Made by a program: the position numbers and the translations under genes. The notes beneath the pieces were generated by a model that saw only the letters and a program-made list of their open reading frames with translations, made no database searches and was not told the DNA's origin. From Clostridiales bacterium (GTDB lineage: Bacteria; Bacillota; Desulfotomaculia; Desulfotomaculales; VENG01), in NCBI GenBank assembly GCA_021736985.1, contig JAIPEW010000020.1, positions 1 to 57,453 of the forward strand: a stretch of DNA of 57,453 nucleotides, given 5' to 3'. Shown piece after piece: positions 16,534-25,481 of this stretch. Within the stretch, counting starts at the first letter, position 1. Each line of letters opens with the position of its first letter.

Positions 16534-17643
16534 ATGGATTTTATAGGTGAAGAAATGGAAAAACTCTCTGAATTTGAAGAAGAGAATTCAAGGTTGAAAC
16601 AAATAAGGCGTGATTCCAATGTAGCAGAGTGTAAAAATACCGGGGGTATCAAAGTGCTTAATGCAGCGCGGTTTATCAACAAAAATTTGATCAAGTTTTT
16701 AATGCTGGTTATAGTTATTGGAGTTATAGTAGGCTATTATTTCCCCAATTTAGGTTCAGCTCTACAGCCGCTGACGCCGGTATCACTTCTTGTCATGTTG
16801 TACCCCATGATGATAGGGATTAAGCTTGAAGAAGTGACTAAAGCCGTTAAACAATGGAAATTGCTAAGTATTTCTATGATCTTTAACTATGTTGTATCAC
16901 CTCTTTTGGGTGGGGCACTGGCGGCATTGTTTTTGTCTTCTTACCCCGAATTTGCAGTTGGGCTAATTTTAACCGCGGCAGTTCCTTGTGCCGGAATGGT
17001 AGTTGCCTGGACTGGAATGGCCAAGGGTAATATTCCCGCAGCTATTGTGATTACAGCATTGAGCCTTTTGGCGGGGATTATACTTATCCCGGCCTGGATG
17101 ACATTGCTGGCTGGAAAATATGTGGCTGTAAGTCCCCTGGGTATGTTAAAAACGATATCTTTAGTCATAGTTATTCCTCTTGTACTGGGTAATTTAACTA
17201 GAAGGATGCTTTTAAATAAATACGGGCAGGATAAGTTTATGCAAATAAAAGAAGCTTTTCCTGCCGTGTCGGCACTGGGAATGTATACAGTTTTCTTTAT
17301 CTCCATGACTGCCGAAGCGCGTCATATAATAAATCATCCCGAATACCTGGGGATCATAGCAGTACCCCTGGCGATTCTATATATTTTAATGTTCTCTATA
17401 CCTGTACTGTATGCCCAAATTACCGGTATGGAATATGGTGACATGATAGCTCTGACATTCAGTGTAGGTGGAAAGAACATATCCATTGCTCTGGCCCTTG
17501 CCTTGTTTTTCTTCGAGCCGTTAACAGTTATGATAATTGCCATGAAGCCGCTGGTGCAAGTTGTTTTCATGGCCGGTTTTTACAGGTTAAGCCCTTACTT
17601 GCGGAAAAAGTGGCCGCACAAAGATGTTTTGTCCCGCAGCTAA
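16534..17643 (+). CDS. Arsenite efflux permease, Acr3/BASS superfamily, with fused regulator remnant
   Basis: This is a 369-residue membrane protein. The first 50 residues (MDFIGEEMEKLSEFEEENSR) continue the ArsR C-terminal helix and a charged linker. Ten hydrophobic helices follow from about residue 52. AAVPCAGMVVAWTGMAKGN corresponds to the conserved Cys helix of Acr3 arsenite carriers, and FSVGGKNISIALALALF to the second repeat. It exports arsenite using the proton gradient or facilitates its exit (family knowledge). ATG 16534 lacks a strong ribosome site, consistent with an origin as an internal Met of a longer fusion. The thioredoxin-like gene follows 31 bases later. Confidence 0.8.
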   Translation: MDFIGEEMEKLSEFEEENSRLKQIRRDSNVAECKNTGGIKVLNAARFINKNLIKFLMLVIVIGVIVGYYFPNLGSALQPLTPVSLLVMLYPMMIGIKLEEVTKAVKQWKLLSISMIFNYVVSPLLGGALAALFLSSYPEFAVGLILTAAVPCAGMVVAWTGMAKGNIPAAIVITALSLLAGIILIPAWMTLLAGKYVAVSPLGMLKTISLVIVIPLVLGNLTRRMLLNKYGQDKFMQIKEAFPAVSALGMYTVFFISMTAEARHIINHPEYLGIIAVPLAILYILMFSIPVLYAQITGMEYGDMIALTFSVGGKNISIALALALFFFEPLTVMIIAMKPLVQVVFMAGFYRLSPYLRKKWPHKDVLSRS

Positions 17644-17674
17644 AATATAAATATGTTTCAGAGGAGGATTTGTT

Positions 17675-17914
17675 ATGGAGATAAAAATTTTAGGACCCGG
17701 CTGTAAAAAGTGCACAGAAACTGAAAAGGTTGTTCAAAAGGCACTGGAAGAGTTGGATGTAAACGCGGAAGTAGAAAAAGTAGAAGAGGCCGATAAAATT
17801 GCCAGCTACAACATTTTAATGACACCGGGAGTAGTTATAAACGGTAAAGTAAAAGTATTCGGCAAAGTGCCCAAGCATAAGGATATTGTCCGCTATATTC
17901 AGGAAGAAGTATAA
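17675..17914 (+). CDS. Small redox-active disulfide protein (thioredoxin_3)
   Basis: This 79-residue protein has the thioredoxin fold and active site GCKKC at residues 9-13 in [13 protein letters not shown], and the cis-Pro motif [11 protein letters not shown]. These mini-thioredoxins often accompany arsenic and permease genes, where they may supply electrons or shuttle thiol-bound metal; here it sits between two Acr3-type permease genes. GAGGAGG lies before ATG 17675. It is followed by acr3 with a 13-base gap, so all three probably share a transcript. Confidence 0.85.
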   Translation: MEIKILGPGCKKCTETEKVVQKALEELDVNAEVEKVEEADKIASYNILMTPGVVINGKVKVFGKVPKHKDIVRYIQEEV

Positions 17915-17927
17915 AGGAGGGTACTCC

Positions 17928-18989
17928 TTGACCAAAAGTGTAAGCAAAAGACTTCCGTTCCTTGAGCGTTACCTAACTGTATGGATTTTCTTGGCTATGA
18001 TAATAGGAGTGGGGGCAGGGTATATCTACCCGCCTGTTGCCGACCTCTGGGGAAGGTTCCAGGTGGGAACAACCAATATACCCATTGCCATAGGACTTAT
18101 AATCATGATGTATCCACCGCTTGCCAAAGTTAAATACGAAGAGATTGGCAAAGTTTTTACTGACGTTAAAATAATGAGTTTAAGCCTCTTTCAGAACTGG
18201 GTAATTGGTCCTGTATTAATGTTTATACTTGCGGTACTTTTTCTGCATGACCGCCCGGAATACATGGTGGGCCTTATCTTAATTGGTCTTGCTCGTTGCA
18301 TTGCTATGGTCATCGTGTGGAACGTACTGGCCAAGGGTGACGCAGAATATGCCGCTGCACTTGTAGCTTTGAATTCAATTTTCCAGGTGATGTTTTATTC
18401 TGTTTATGCTTACATTTTTATAACTCTGATTCCGGAATGGCTCGGTATCAAGTCCTTGGAAGTAGATATTTCCATGGCGGAGGTAGCCAAAAGTGTGTTT
18501 ATTTACCTTGGTATACCTTTTATTGCCGGGATTATTACCAGGTTTACGCTTATGCCGGCCAAAGGGCGGGAATGGTATGAGAATCAATTTATTCCCAAAA
18601 TCAGCCCTCTTACCTTGATAGCCCTATTATTCACTATTGTTGTGATGTTTTCTTTAAAAGGCAGTTACATTATAGCGCTTCCGCTGGATGTAGTACGTAT
18701 TGCCTTACCTTTAATAATTTACTTCCTGGTCATGTTTTTTATATCTTTCTTTATCAGCATGAAAGTAAAGGTAAACTATGAGCAAACTACTACCCTGTCT
18801 TTTACTGCAGCCAGTAATAATTTCGAACTTGCCATCGCGGTAGCGGTTGCCGTGTTTGGTATTAATTCCGGCCAGGCTTTAGCAGCAGTTATCGGCCCCC
18901 TAATCGAAGTGCCGGTAATGATAGGACTGGTAAATGTAGCGTTATCCTTTAAACAAAAATATTTTGATCATGAAACAGCGGTAAGTTAG
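17928..18989 (+). CDS. acr3: Acr3 arsenite efflux transporter
   Basis: This 353-residue integral membrane protein has ten helices. The signature [19 protein letters not shown] contains the essential Cys of Acr3, and [21 protein letters not shown] is the matching repeat motif. The N-terminus [21 protein letters not shown] is typical. The start is TTG 17928 with AAAGGAGGG eight bases upstream; a longer frame to 17886 overlaps the preceding gene and lacks a ribosome site. It expels arsenite from the cytoplasm and is the canonical copy in this island. Confidence 0.9.
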   Translation: MTKSVSKRLPFLERYLTVWIFLAMIIGVGAGYIYPPVADLWGRFQVGTTNIPIAIGLIIMMYPPLAKVKYEEIGKVFTDVKIMSLSLFQNWVIGPVLMFILAVLFLHDRPEYMVGLILIGLARCIAMVIVWNVLAKGDAEYAAALVALNSIFQVMFYSVYAYIFITLIPEWLGIKSLEVDISMAEVAKSVFIYLGIPFIAGIITRFTLMPAKGREWYENQFIPKISPLTLIALLFTIVVMFSLKGSYIIALPLDVVRIALPLIIYFLVMFFISFFISMKVKVNYEQTTTLSFTAASNNFELAIAVAVAVFGINSGQALAAVIGPLIEVPVMIGLVNVALSFKQKYFDHETAVS

Positions 18990-19035
18990 AAATAGATAAT
19001 CTGCTGCCATAATATTTGGGTGATTTAATAGATAC

Positions 19036-19059
19036 TGATATTGTCTTTTGACAATATCA
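19036..19059. promoter_or_regulatory. ArsR operator overlapping the -35 box
   Basis: TGATATTGTC (19036-19045) and GACAATATCA (19050-19059) form a perfect 10-bp dyad with a TTTT centre. It overlaps a TTGACA -35 element (19048-19053), which is followed after 17 bases by a TATGTT -10 box. Binding would block the arsR-arsM promoter. Confidence 0.8.
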
Positions 19060-19082
19060 AGATTTTTTGATATGTTTTATTT

Positions 19083-19403
19083 ATGAAAGATAATACCAAA
19101 GTTTCCAAGGCATTAAGTGATCCAATACGTTATAAAATTCTGCTTATGTTAGCTAATAGTGAAAAAGGATGCTGCCCATTACCGGGTAAAAACAACTCGC
19201 GCCCCGGTTTATGTAATTGCGAGATAATGGCGGAATTAGGGTTGATTCAGTCAAAAATATCCTATCATATAAAGGAACTGGTGGAAGCAGGGCTAGTTAC
19301 AGAAGAAACGCATGGTAAATGGCGCTATTACTTTATTAATACAGATAACTTAAAGCAATATATTAAAGATTTAAGTAATAATTTTGATTTAAACCGGGAA
19401 TAA
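19083..19403 (+). CDS. arsR: ArsR-family arsenic-responsive repressor
   Basis: This 106-residue winged-helix protein starts [18 protein letters not shown] and has a Cys cluster ([21 protein letters not shown]) at about residues 35-55 that can bind trivalent arsenic. The recognition helix is [18 protein letters not shown] and the wing [11 protein letters not shown]. The Cys arrangement differs from the single-Cys site of the broken arsR upstream. It has its own promoter-operator (19036-19059) and precedes arsM by 49 bases, so it probably represses arsM and itself, and possibly the upstream ars genes. Confidence 0.85.
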   Translation: MKDNTKVSKALSDPIRYKILLMLANSEKGCCPLPGKNNSRPGLCNCEIMAELGLIQSKISYHIKELVEAGLVTEETHGKWRYYFINTDNLKQYIKDLSNNFDLNRE

Positions 19404-19452
19404 TTTTTTTTACCCTGATACATCAAAAAAATTTGATCTATGGAGGTTTAAT

Positions 19453-20262
19453 ATGAGTAATGACATTAGAGAAATAGTACGGCAAAAATACGCAGAAGCG
19501 ATAACTAACAAAACGGGCTGCTGCAGCGGGGGAGGTTGTTGTTCAGGAAGTACTGATAATGCCACAGATATAATTACCGGTAATCTGTATGATGAAAATG
19601 AAGTAGAAGGATTACCAGAAGATATGGTTAGTGCATCATTTGGCTGTGGTAATCCTACGGCACTTGCTGAATTACATGAAGGCGAAACAGTTTTAGACCT
19701 GGGGAGCGGAGCAGGTTTAGACGTGCTGTTATCTGCCCGGAGGGTCGGTCCTACTGGAAAGGCCTATGGCTTGGATATGACGGATGAAATGTTAAAGGAA
19801 GCTGAAAATAATAAACTTCGTGCCGGTATAGATAACGTAGAGTTTTTAAAAGGACATCTTGAAGATATACCTCTGCCTGACAGCGCAGTAGATGTGATAA
19901 TTTCCAATTGTGTAATAAATCTATCTGCCGATAAAGATAAGACGCTTAAGGAAGCTTTCAGAGTATTAAAACCCGGCGGCAAGTTTGCGATCTCGGATAT
20001 TGTGTTAAAAAAAACCTTGCCGGATAAAATAAGGCAGGACTTAACTGCCTGGGCTGGATGCATTTCCGGAGCGTTGCTGGAACAGGAATATCTCGATAAA
20101 CTCTCAGTTGCCGGATTTGAAGAGCTTGAAATAGAAATAACGAGGGAATATGATTTTACCGATGAAACAGGTGCATCACTTATTGAAGGGCTGTCTGATT
20201 CTGAGTGCCAGGATGTGAATGGTTCCATTGCAAGTGCATTTGTCCGGGCCCGAAAGCTTTAA
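19453..20262 (+). CDS. arsM: Arsenite S-adenosylmethionine methyltransferase
   Basis: This 269-residue enzyme has a Cys-rich head ([14 protein letters not shown]), SAM motif [16 protein letters not shown] at about residues 80-95, and the three conserved arsenic-binding Cys in [16 protein letters not shown] and [10 protein letters not shown]. It methylates trivalent arsenic to mono- to trimethylated forms in the cytosol. GGAGG lies six bases before ATG 19453. It is the last gene of the arsenic island. Confidence 0.92.
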   Translation: MSNDIREIVRQKYAEAITNKTGCCSGGGCCSGSTDNATDIITGNLYDENEVEGLPEDMVSASFGCGNPTALAELHEGETVLDLGSGAGLDVLLSARRVGPTGKAYGLDMTDEMLKEAENNKLRAGIDNVEFLKGHLEDIPLPDSAVDVIISNCVINLSADKDKTLKEAFRVLKPGGKFAISDIVLKKTLPDKIRQDLTAWAGCISGALLEQEYLDKLSVAGFEELEIEITREYDFTDETGASLIEGLSDSECQDVNGSIASAFVRARKL

Positions 20263-20310
20263 TTATTCAAAACCATAAACTGCTTTTTATGGTCTTAAAT
20301 AAATTTACCA

Positions 20311-20420
20311 GAGCGGGTTCTGTCATGCTGGAATTTTCAAGGGGATGTAGACAATTATTCTTCACGTTTTTGGGGAGCGTTTGCTGTTCCACTGATGAAT
20401 ATTGGAATTTACCTTTTTAG
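20311..20420 (+). pseudogene. sdpI: Fragment of a second sdpI-type gene
   Basis: About 110 bases match 7724-7835 of sdpI, including the stretch coding for the HWNFQGEVDNYSSRFWGAF region. It starts abruptly and ends at a TAG. Neither a start nor the remaining helices are present. It lies directly after arsM and probably marks a recombination endpoint. Confidence 0.8.
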
Positions 20421-20428
20421 AGATGAAT

Positions 20429-20650
20429 TTAAAGCAAAACTTCTTCATCTTCAGCTAAATAATATAAAATTTCCGTATGGTTCCAATTGTAATAGTTAGC
20501 ATAGAACTCTTGTATAGATATTCCAAACATCTCTTTTATCTTTTTTTCAGCCCATTCCTTGGGGACGGTAAAAACTATACCAGCACTGTCTTCACAATTT
20601 TCTGGATTATACTTGTTCTTTTTAAAGGTCATGAATTCAATAGTTTCCAT
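20429..20650 (-). CDS. Hypothetical small acidic protein
   Basis: This is a 73-residue protein, not recognised. It is soluble, with several Glu/Asp and Trp/Tyr residues (KEWAEKKIKEMFGISIQEFY, YNWNHTEILYYLAEDEE). AGGAG lies 11 bases before ATG 20650. It is isolated between the sdpI fragment and a bidirectional terminator. The codon pattern looks protein-like, so it is probably real. Confidence 0.55.
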   Translation of the reverse strand: METIEFMTFKKNKYNPENCEDSAGIVFTVPKEWAEKKIKEMFGISIQEFYANYYNWNHTEILYYLAEDEEVLL

Positions 20651-20756
20651 AAAAATATTACTCCTATTATTTTAGGTAATCTTATTAATTCAATATTAAG
20701 GGTTTATTTTCCTGCAATAATTGTTTTATTCTTTGATTTCAAAAAATCACCGGGTT

Positions 20757-20803
20757 AAAAGACAAAAAAGGATCTGCGATTAGGTTCTCTTTTGTCTTTT
20801 TTG
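20757..20803. terminator. Bidirectional terminator
   Basis: AAAAGACAAAA (20757-20767) pairs with TTTTGTCTTTT (20790-20800) and has T-rich flanks on both strands. Confidence 0.7.
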
Positions 20804-21035
20804 ATGCTGGTGGGCTTTTGTGATTATGTATATGTGGCTTAGTGGCGAAGGTATTAAAAGTTTACTGTGGCCAGGTCGCAAGGATTTATTATTTAAAGAA
20901 ATAAAAAGACGATTGGGCAAACAAAAAAGTAACCTGATTGACACAAAGAATAAAATATAGGAACTGCATCATCGAAATGAAAAGAAAAACGGTTTATCAT
21001 TAGTTGAGCTGGATGAATAAAGTCAATGAAGCTTT
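20804..21035. other. Non-coding or decayed stretch
   Basis: Short broken frames only (for example one containing LSGEGIKSLLWPGRKDLLFKE). It may be the eroded tail of a lost gene next to the truncated peptidase. No complete gene is seen. Confidence 0.4.
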
Positions 21036-21467
21036 TCAAACTGTTTTGGAAGAAAAGAAAAAACTTGGCATGTAGGTTTTAAAAGAGGGTTCTTGAAAAG
21101 CATGCCCTCCCAGAATTACTAAATAATGATGTGCGGGATAATGTTCAATACCCCATTTAAGGAAATAATAAAGGTTTTTAGGATGAGCCATGTTGATATT
21201 TCCCATTTCGTCAAGCAAAATTGATTTTTCTTTTTTTATGTAATAGCGTCTTACGCCCGTCCATTGCTTACTAGCTGCAGGGATAATATCTTCAGGCCTC
21301 AGGATGTATACCATTTGCCGGTCTTCTCTTCCCAATTGCATTAATACATTTACATCACGGTTGGAACCTGCCTTTTCTGCATCTAACCTGGCCTTCCACA
21401 TTTCAGGTTCCAGTTCGTTGTTTCCGTTAGCGTAGATTAATATTGTCCAACTGGATATATTGTTCAT
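21036..21467 (-). pseudogene. Truncated clostripain-family (C11) peptidase
   Basis: About 125 residues match the N-terminal half of C11 peptidases: SWTILIYANGNNELEPEMWK, DVNVLMQLGREDRQMVYI, WTGVRRYYI, GNINMAHPKNLYYFLKWGIE and HYLVILGGHAF with the catalytic His. The catalytic Cys strand that should follow is missing and an unrelated tail (EPSFKTYMPSFFF) is read instead. The start is ATG 21467, six bases after GGGGGA; a TTG two codons upstream is less likely. Enzyme activity is not expected. Confidence 0.75.
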
Positions 21468-21640
21468 CACCAATCCCCCGGCCTGTATTTTTTCACTAAC
21501 AGGTTTATGAGGTTTTTAGATAATGGTAAATATATCAGAACTGAAAAAAGTTATCTAGATTTATTTAAACATAATAAATTTGAAGTAAAAGTAATCAAAA
21601 AATATAAGAAATTGTTCTATAACGAAATCCTTTTTTGGGC

Positions 21641-21666
21641 AGAAAAAAGACCCTGAACGGGTCTTG
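21641..21666 (-). terminator. Terminator of the asparagine synthetase-like gene
   Basis: AAGACCC (21647-21653) pairs with GGGTCTT (21659-21665). On the minus strand the stem is followed by six T. It lies nine bases after the stop codon. Confidence 0.8.
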
Positions 21667-21674
21667 AGGGATAT

Positions 21675-23144
21675 CTAATTTGTTACCCACCGGCCTACTG
21701 TGGCAGCGGCATAATCGTCATCAAAATATTTACGAAAGATACGGTAGTTCATTACCTCTTCTTTATTTCGCAGGGGGGGATCAATGGCATTTCTTTCACG
21801 CTCAAATTCACTGTCAGATACCTGTTCTTCTGCGATTTCTTTCATAACATCCACAGTTTTACTTCCCTGGGAAAATTCTTGCTTGACCCGCCAGAGTATA
21901 TCATCAGGAATCCATCCTTCAAAAGCTTTTCTTAAGATCCACTTTTCCATTTTTTCCGGCCCGTAAATTTTCCATTTTGGCGGTAAAGTTGCTGCATATT
22001 GCAACAAGTTCATATCCAAAAAAGGCATGCGGCATTCTTTGGAATAAGCCATGGACATCCGGTCTACCCGCTGCAGCCCGACATTATGAAGGCCGTAAAA
22101 AAAGTTGACCAATTCTTTGTGAAATCTTTCTTCTCCTTCTAATTCTTTAAGGTAACTATAGCCGCCAAATAACTCGTCCCCGCCTTCGCCGGAAAAAATA
22201 ACGCGTGCATTATCTCCTACAAGTTTATAGGCAAAATAATTTGCTGCTGAACTTCGAATCAATGACGGGTCAAATGATTCCATGTAATAGATTATTTCTG
22301 GGAGAACTTCTTGTATATCTTGCTTATTATAAGTCGATTCTTTGTGGTCTGTACCAAGAAAGTCGGCAACTTTGCGGGCGGCTTCAATATCACCTGCTCC
22401 TTCGGTACCAACACAAAATGTTTTTAAATTATTAACATGGCGAGATGCTGCTGCTGCAATTAGGCTGCTGTCAATACCTCCACTTAAAAGAGCGGCAGGA
22501 ACAGTTTCACCTGGTATTTGCCTTAGTACACTTTTTTCCAACAGATTTTTAACTTTATTAAGAGCTTCATCTAAATTGGTTTCGGCCCATTTAATTCCCT
22601 CAAAGTCAATATACTGCTTAAATCCTTCCTCCGGGGTAAAATAATGTCCCGGCGGAAAAAATTTGATATCGTTGGTATAACCAACAAGTGCTTTTATTTC
22701 AGATGCAAAGTATATGGTACCGTTTTTATGGCCGTAATATAATGGTTTTATTCCCAGGGGATCTCTGGCAATAAAGGGTTGACCATTTTCTGAGACTAGT
22801 ACCATACTAAACATTCCATTCAATTCTTTTAAAAAATCTGGCCCTTTTTCTTGGTAGAGCTTTAAAGCTAATTCTCCATCGGTTTCACAATTATCAAATT
22901 TTTTAGCAAGTTCTTCGCGGTTAAATATTCTCCCATCAATAACTGTAGAGTTTTTTAATGGCTTGTCAAAAGTACAGCAATTGGTATCCCCTGGTTTGAG
23001 GGAAAAATATGTTTCTGCGATAATTAGTTTATCAAATTCTGATCTGAAAACTGCATTCGGGCCCCTGTGTTTTAACTTTTTGAGTATTGCCTGGATACCG
23101 GTATTTTCAATATGTGAGCCGTATGCGGCAATAATTCCGGACAT
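21675..23144 (-). CDS. Asparagine synthetase-like protein lacking the glutaminase Cys
   Basis: This 489-residue protein has an N-terminal class II amidotransferase domain and a C-terminal synthetase domain with the ATP loop SGGIDSS at 221-227 and FSGEGGDELFGGY. AsnB enzymes need Cys2 (MCGI) to release ammonia from glutamine; this protein begins MSGI with a TCC serine codon, and the glutamine-binding NGE motif reads DGR (residues 70-72). It should therefore use free ammonia, or act on another substrate. GGAAGGG precedes ATG 23144. Single gene with its own terminator. The aspartate substrate is assumed from the family. Confidence 0.8.
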   Translation of the reverse strand: MSGIIAAYGSHIENTGIQAILKKLKHRGPNAVFRSEFDKLIIAETYFSLKPGDTNCCTFDKPLKNSTVIDGRIFNREELAKKFDNCETDGELALKLYQEKGPDFLKELNGMFSMVLVSENGQPFIARDPLGIKPLYYGHKNGTIYFASEIKALVGYTNDIKFFPPGHYFTPEEGFKQYIDFEGIKWAETNLDEALNKVKNLLEKSVLRQIPGETVPAALLSGGIDSSLIAAAASRHVNNLKTFCVGTEGAGDIEAARKVADFLGTDHKESTYNKQDIQEVLPEIIYYMESFDPSLIRSSAANYFAYKLVGDNARVIFSGEGGDELFGGYSYLKELEGEERFHKELVNFFYGLHNVGLQRVDRMSMAYSKECRMPFLDMNLLQYAATLPPKWKIYGPEKMEKWILRKAFEGWIPDDILWRVKQEFSQGSKTVDVMKEIAEEQVSDSEFERERNAIDPPLRNKEEVMNYRIFRKYFDDDYAAATVGRWVTN

Positions 23145-23452
23145 GTCATCCCTTCCTTTCCTATTATATATTCATTATAGAATGTTACTGTAAATTTTAT
23201 TCTAAAATAAAATTTCTAATCCTCGATTCATTTTTCCAGAACTATAAATATAGTTAGCAAATTTTTTGTTGTGCAAATGTATAAAAAAAGACAAAAACCA
23301 GTATGAATATATCAAAAGTTAAAGTGTGCTAAAAAAATTAAAGAATTTCAAATATAGTATTGAGTTATTAAAAAAGATTTGTTAATATTTTATTTACAAG
23401 CAACGTAAAAAATGTTTTTAAGTTGTTTGTATCTCATAGGGAGGAGTAAAAA
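23145..23452. other. Divergent promoter region
   Basis: About 300 AT-rich bases between the asparagine synthetase-like gene and the betaine-binding gene. No T-box, riboswitch or clear dyad was found. Both ribosome sites are visible at the ends. Confidence 0.45.
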
Positions 23453-24328
23453 ATGAAAAAATTAATAAAAGTGGGGTTAGTGCTTGTTTTAATGCTTTCG
23501 TTTGTTTTATCAGGTTGTGCAAGTGGGCAGGACAAACAAGATAATGAGGCCCAGAAAAAAGATGAAACGATTACATTTGGGGTTACACCCTGGTCAAGTA
23601 CAGTTCCACCAACGCAGGTTGCACGCTTGGTTCTTGAGGACATGGGGTACGAGGTAGAACTTCAAGAAGCTGACGTTGGAGTAGTTTATACCGGCCTGGC
23701 TTCTAAAGACATTGATGTATTCATGGATGCCTGGCTGCCAGTTATACACCGTAATTATATGAACAAACACGGTGAGGTTATTGATGATGTGTCTGTTAGC
23801 TACCCGAACGGAGATACCGGGTGGGTAGTACCTAAATATATGGAAGATATAAATTCTGTGGAAGATTTGAAAGGGAAAGAAGACTTATTTAATAATGAAG
23901 TTATCGGAATTGATGAAGGTGCAGGGATGACTAAAAAATCTAGAAAAATGATAGAAGCTTATGATTTAGATTTGAAATATGTGCCTTCCAGTGAAACAGG
24001 GATGTTAGCCGAAGCCAAAAGAAGAATAGATAAGAAAAAACCAATAATTTTCCTTGGCTGGCGGCCGCATACTATGTTTGTAAAATTTGATGTTAAGCTT
24101 TTAGATGATCCTAAAGGATATCTTAAAGCTTCTGAAGTACATGTCTTAACACGTAAAGGACTTAAAGAAGATGCTCCTGAAGCTTATGAATTCTTGAGTA
24201 ACTGGAGTATGCCAGTTGAAGATGTGGAAAATATGCTTGTTGAAATGGATGATAAAGACCGGGTTGAAGCTGCACAAGAATGGATTGAGAATAACCAGGA
24301 CAAAGTTAATGAAATGTTGAATAAATAG
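23453..24328 (+). CDS. opuAC: Glycine betaine/proline-betaine ABC transporter substrate-binding lipoprotein
   Basis: This 291-residue lipoprotein has a signal with lipobox LSGC then ASG. The mature part is an OpuAC-type (PF04069) periplasmic-fold binding protein: TFGVTPWSSTVPPTQVARLV, DVFMDAWLPV and FLGWRPHTMFVKF supply the aromatic residues that cage quaternary ammonium ligands. GGGAGG lies eight bases before ATG 23453. No permease or ATPase gene is adjacent and a perfect terminator follows, so it is an orphan receptor that must work with a transporter encoded elsewhere. Confidence 0.9.
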   Translation: MKKLIKVGLVLVLMLSFVLSGCASGQDKQDNEAQKKDETITFGVTPWSSTVPPTQVARLVLEDMGYEVELQEADVGVVYTGLASKDIDVFMDAWLPVIHRNYMNKHGEVIDDVSVSYPNGDTGWVVPKYMEDINSVEDLKGKEDLFNNEVIGIDEGAGMTKKSRKMIEAYDLDLKYVPSSETGMLAEAKRRIDKKKPIIFLGWRPHTMFVKFDVKLLDDPKGYLKASEVHVLTRKGLKEDAPEAYEFLSNWSMPVEDVENMLVEMDDKDRVEAAQEWIENNQDKVNEMLNK

Positions 24329-24331
24329 TTT

Positions 24332-24375
24332 ATAACAAAAGCACCCGGTAAAACCGGGTGCTTTTGTTATCCATG
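24332..24375 (+). terminator. Strong terminator after opuAC
   Basis: A perfect 17-bp stem (24332-24348 with 24354-24370) encloses a TAAAA loop. The stem ends in GCTTTTGTTAT. Confidence 0.9.
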
Positions 24376-24520
24376 TGATTTTATTTTACTTATATAAATA
24401 TAATTGATTTACCCCTCATATAATTTTTTGCTGTTGGAAATTAGCATGTTAATGCATGTATATATGTACAGGTGTTTAAAAATAATACTTTTAGTTTTCA
24501 ATATTTCAAGGAGGGGTATA

Positions 24521-25264
24521 ATGGAAAACATGCAGCCTATGACTCGAACACCTCGGGATATAACCAGTGTTATCGGTAATGTAAGTAATTTCAAAGGTGA
24601 ATTTAATCTCAACAAATCAGGGTTTGATCCCCAGATGCCCGGTCATTCCAGCAATCATTCAATGATTCTAAGACAGAATCCCAGAACTATCAAAGATGTT
24701 GGAGCAGGGATTGGCTTGCCTAGAGAAGTGCGCCAGGAAATGGGTTTAATGCTGGATGATCACCTGTGTGCCTTTACTGTCTCCTTACACCAGTATAACA
24801 AGCATCACTGGTTAACGGAGGGGGCAGAATCTTTTCTCAGCCTGCACCACCTGCTTGCAGAACATGTAGAGAAAACCAACAAGCATATCGATATGATTGG
24901 TGAAAGAGTTTCACGTCTTGGAATGGTACCCACGGCACATCCTGTTACTCAGCATGAACTTTCATATATTAAACATGAAGTCGAAGGACGCTATACTATG
25001 CGAGATTTTATCAGAAATGACCTAGAACACGAGTTAAAAATCCAGGAAATGATGCGAAAACAAATAGCTCGTGCCAATGAACTTCATGATTATGGTACTG
25101 TTCAAGTTTTAAAAGATGTGCTTACGGAACGGGAAGACCTTGGTTATCATTTGTACAGTGTGCTGGAAGATGATACTTTAGTACGGGGGATGAATCATCT
25201 ATTAGATAACCAATATGACATGGCCGGTGACCGGCCCACATTTTCATACGATAAGCTGCAATAG
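24521..25264 (+). CDS. Dps/ferritin-like DNA-protection protein
   Basis: This 247-residue protein has a ferritin-like four-helix domain from about residue 75, including FTVSLHQYNKHHWLTEGAES, LHHLLAEHVEKTNKHIDMIG and RVSRLGMVPTAHP, as in Dps proteins that oxidise iron with peroxide and shield DNA. An unusually long N-terminal extension of about 70 residues precedes it, which may bind DNA or direct assembly. AAGGAGGGG lies six bases before ATG 24521; the frame is open further upstream without a ribosome site. Monocistronic, with a terminator at 25303. Confidence 0.8.
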   Translation: MENMQPMTRTPRDITSVIGNVSNFKGEFNLNKSGFDPQMPGHSSNHSMILRQNPRTIKDVGAGIGLPREVRQEMGLMLDDHLCAFTVSLHQYNKHHWLTEGAESFLSLHHLLAEHVEKTNKHIDMIGERVSRLGMVPTAHPVTQHELSYIKHEVEGRYTMRDFIRNDLEHELKIQEMMRKQIARANELHDYGTVQVLKDVLTEREDLGYHLYSVLEDDTLVRGMNHLLDNQYDMAGDRPTFSYDKLQ

Positions 25265-25302
25265 TCTTGCTGTCCAGTAACCAGCAGTTTATAGGAGACA
25301 GG

Positions 25303-25338
25303 CAGCCATGAATTCTTGTGAAGACATGGCTGTTTTTG
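25303..25338 (+). terminator. Terminator after the Dps-like gene
   Basis: CAGCCATG (25303-25310) pairs with CATGGCTG (25325-25332), followed by TTTTTG. Confidence 0.85.
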
Positions 25339-25395
25339 TTGTTTTATATGTTAGTATTATAATGTTCTTAATGCTAGCTTAGTTTGCAATTACAA

Positions 25396-25444
25396 AAAAA
25401 AATTACCCTTTCTGTTGTTTTATAATTACAACTAGAAAGGGTAA
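25396..25444 (-). terminator. Terminator of the 48-residue minus-strand gene
   Basis: An 11-bp perfect stem (25403-25413 with 25434-25444) has an inner GTTGT/ACAAC. Read on the minus strand it is followed by a run of nine T. Confidence 0.85.
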
Positions 25445-25481
25445 TACAGGGGTAGTAAATATAAACTATTGAAAATGTAAT

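Noticed and set aside
23145-23452. T-box leader before the asparagine synthetase-like gene
   Set aside because: No T-box sequence, specifier stem or antiterminator could be found on the minus strand.
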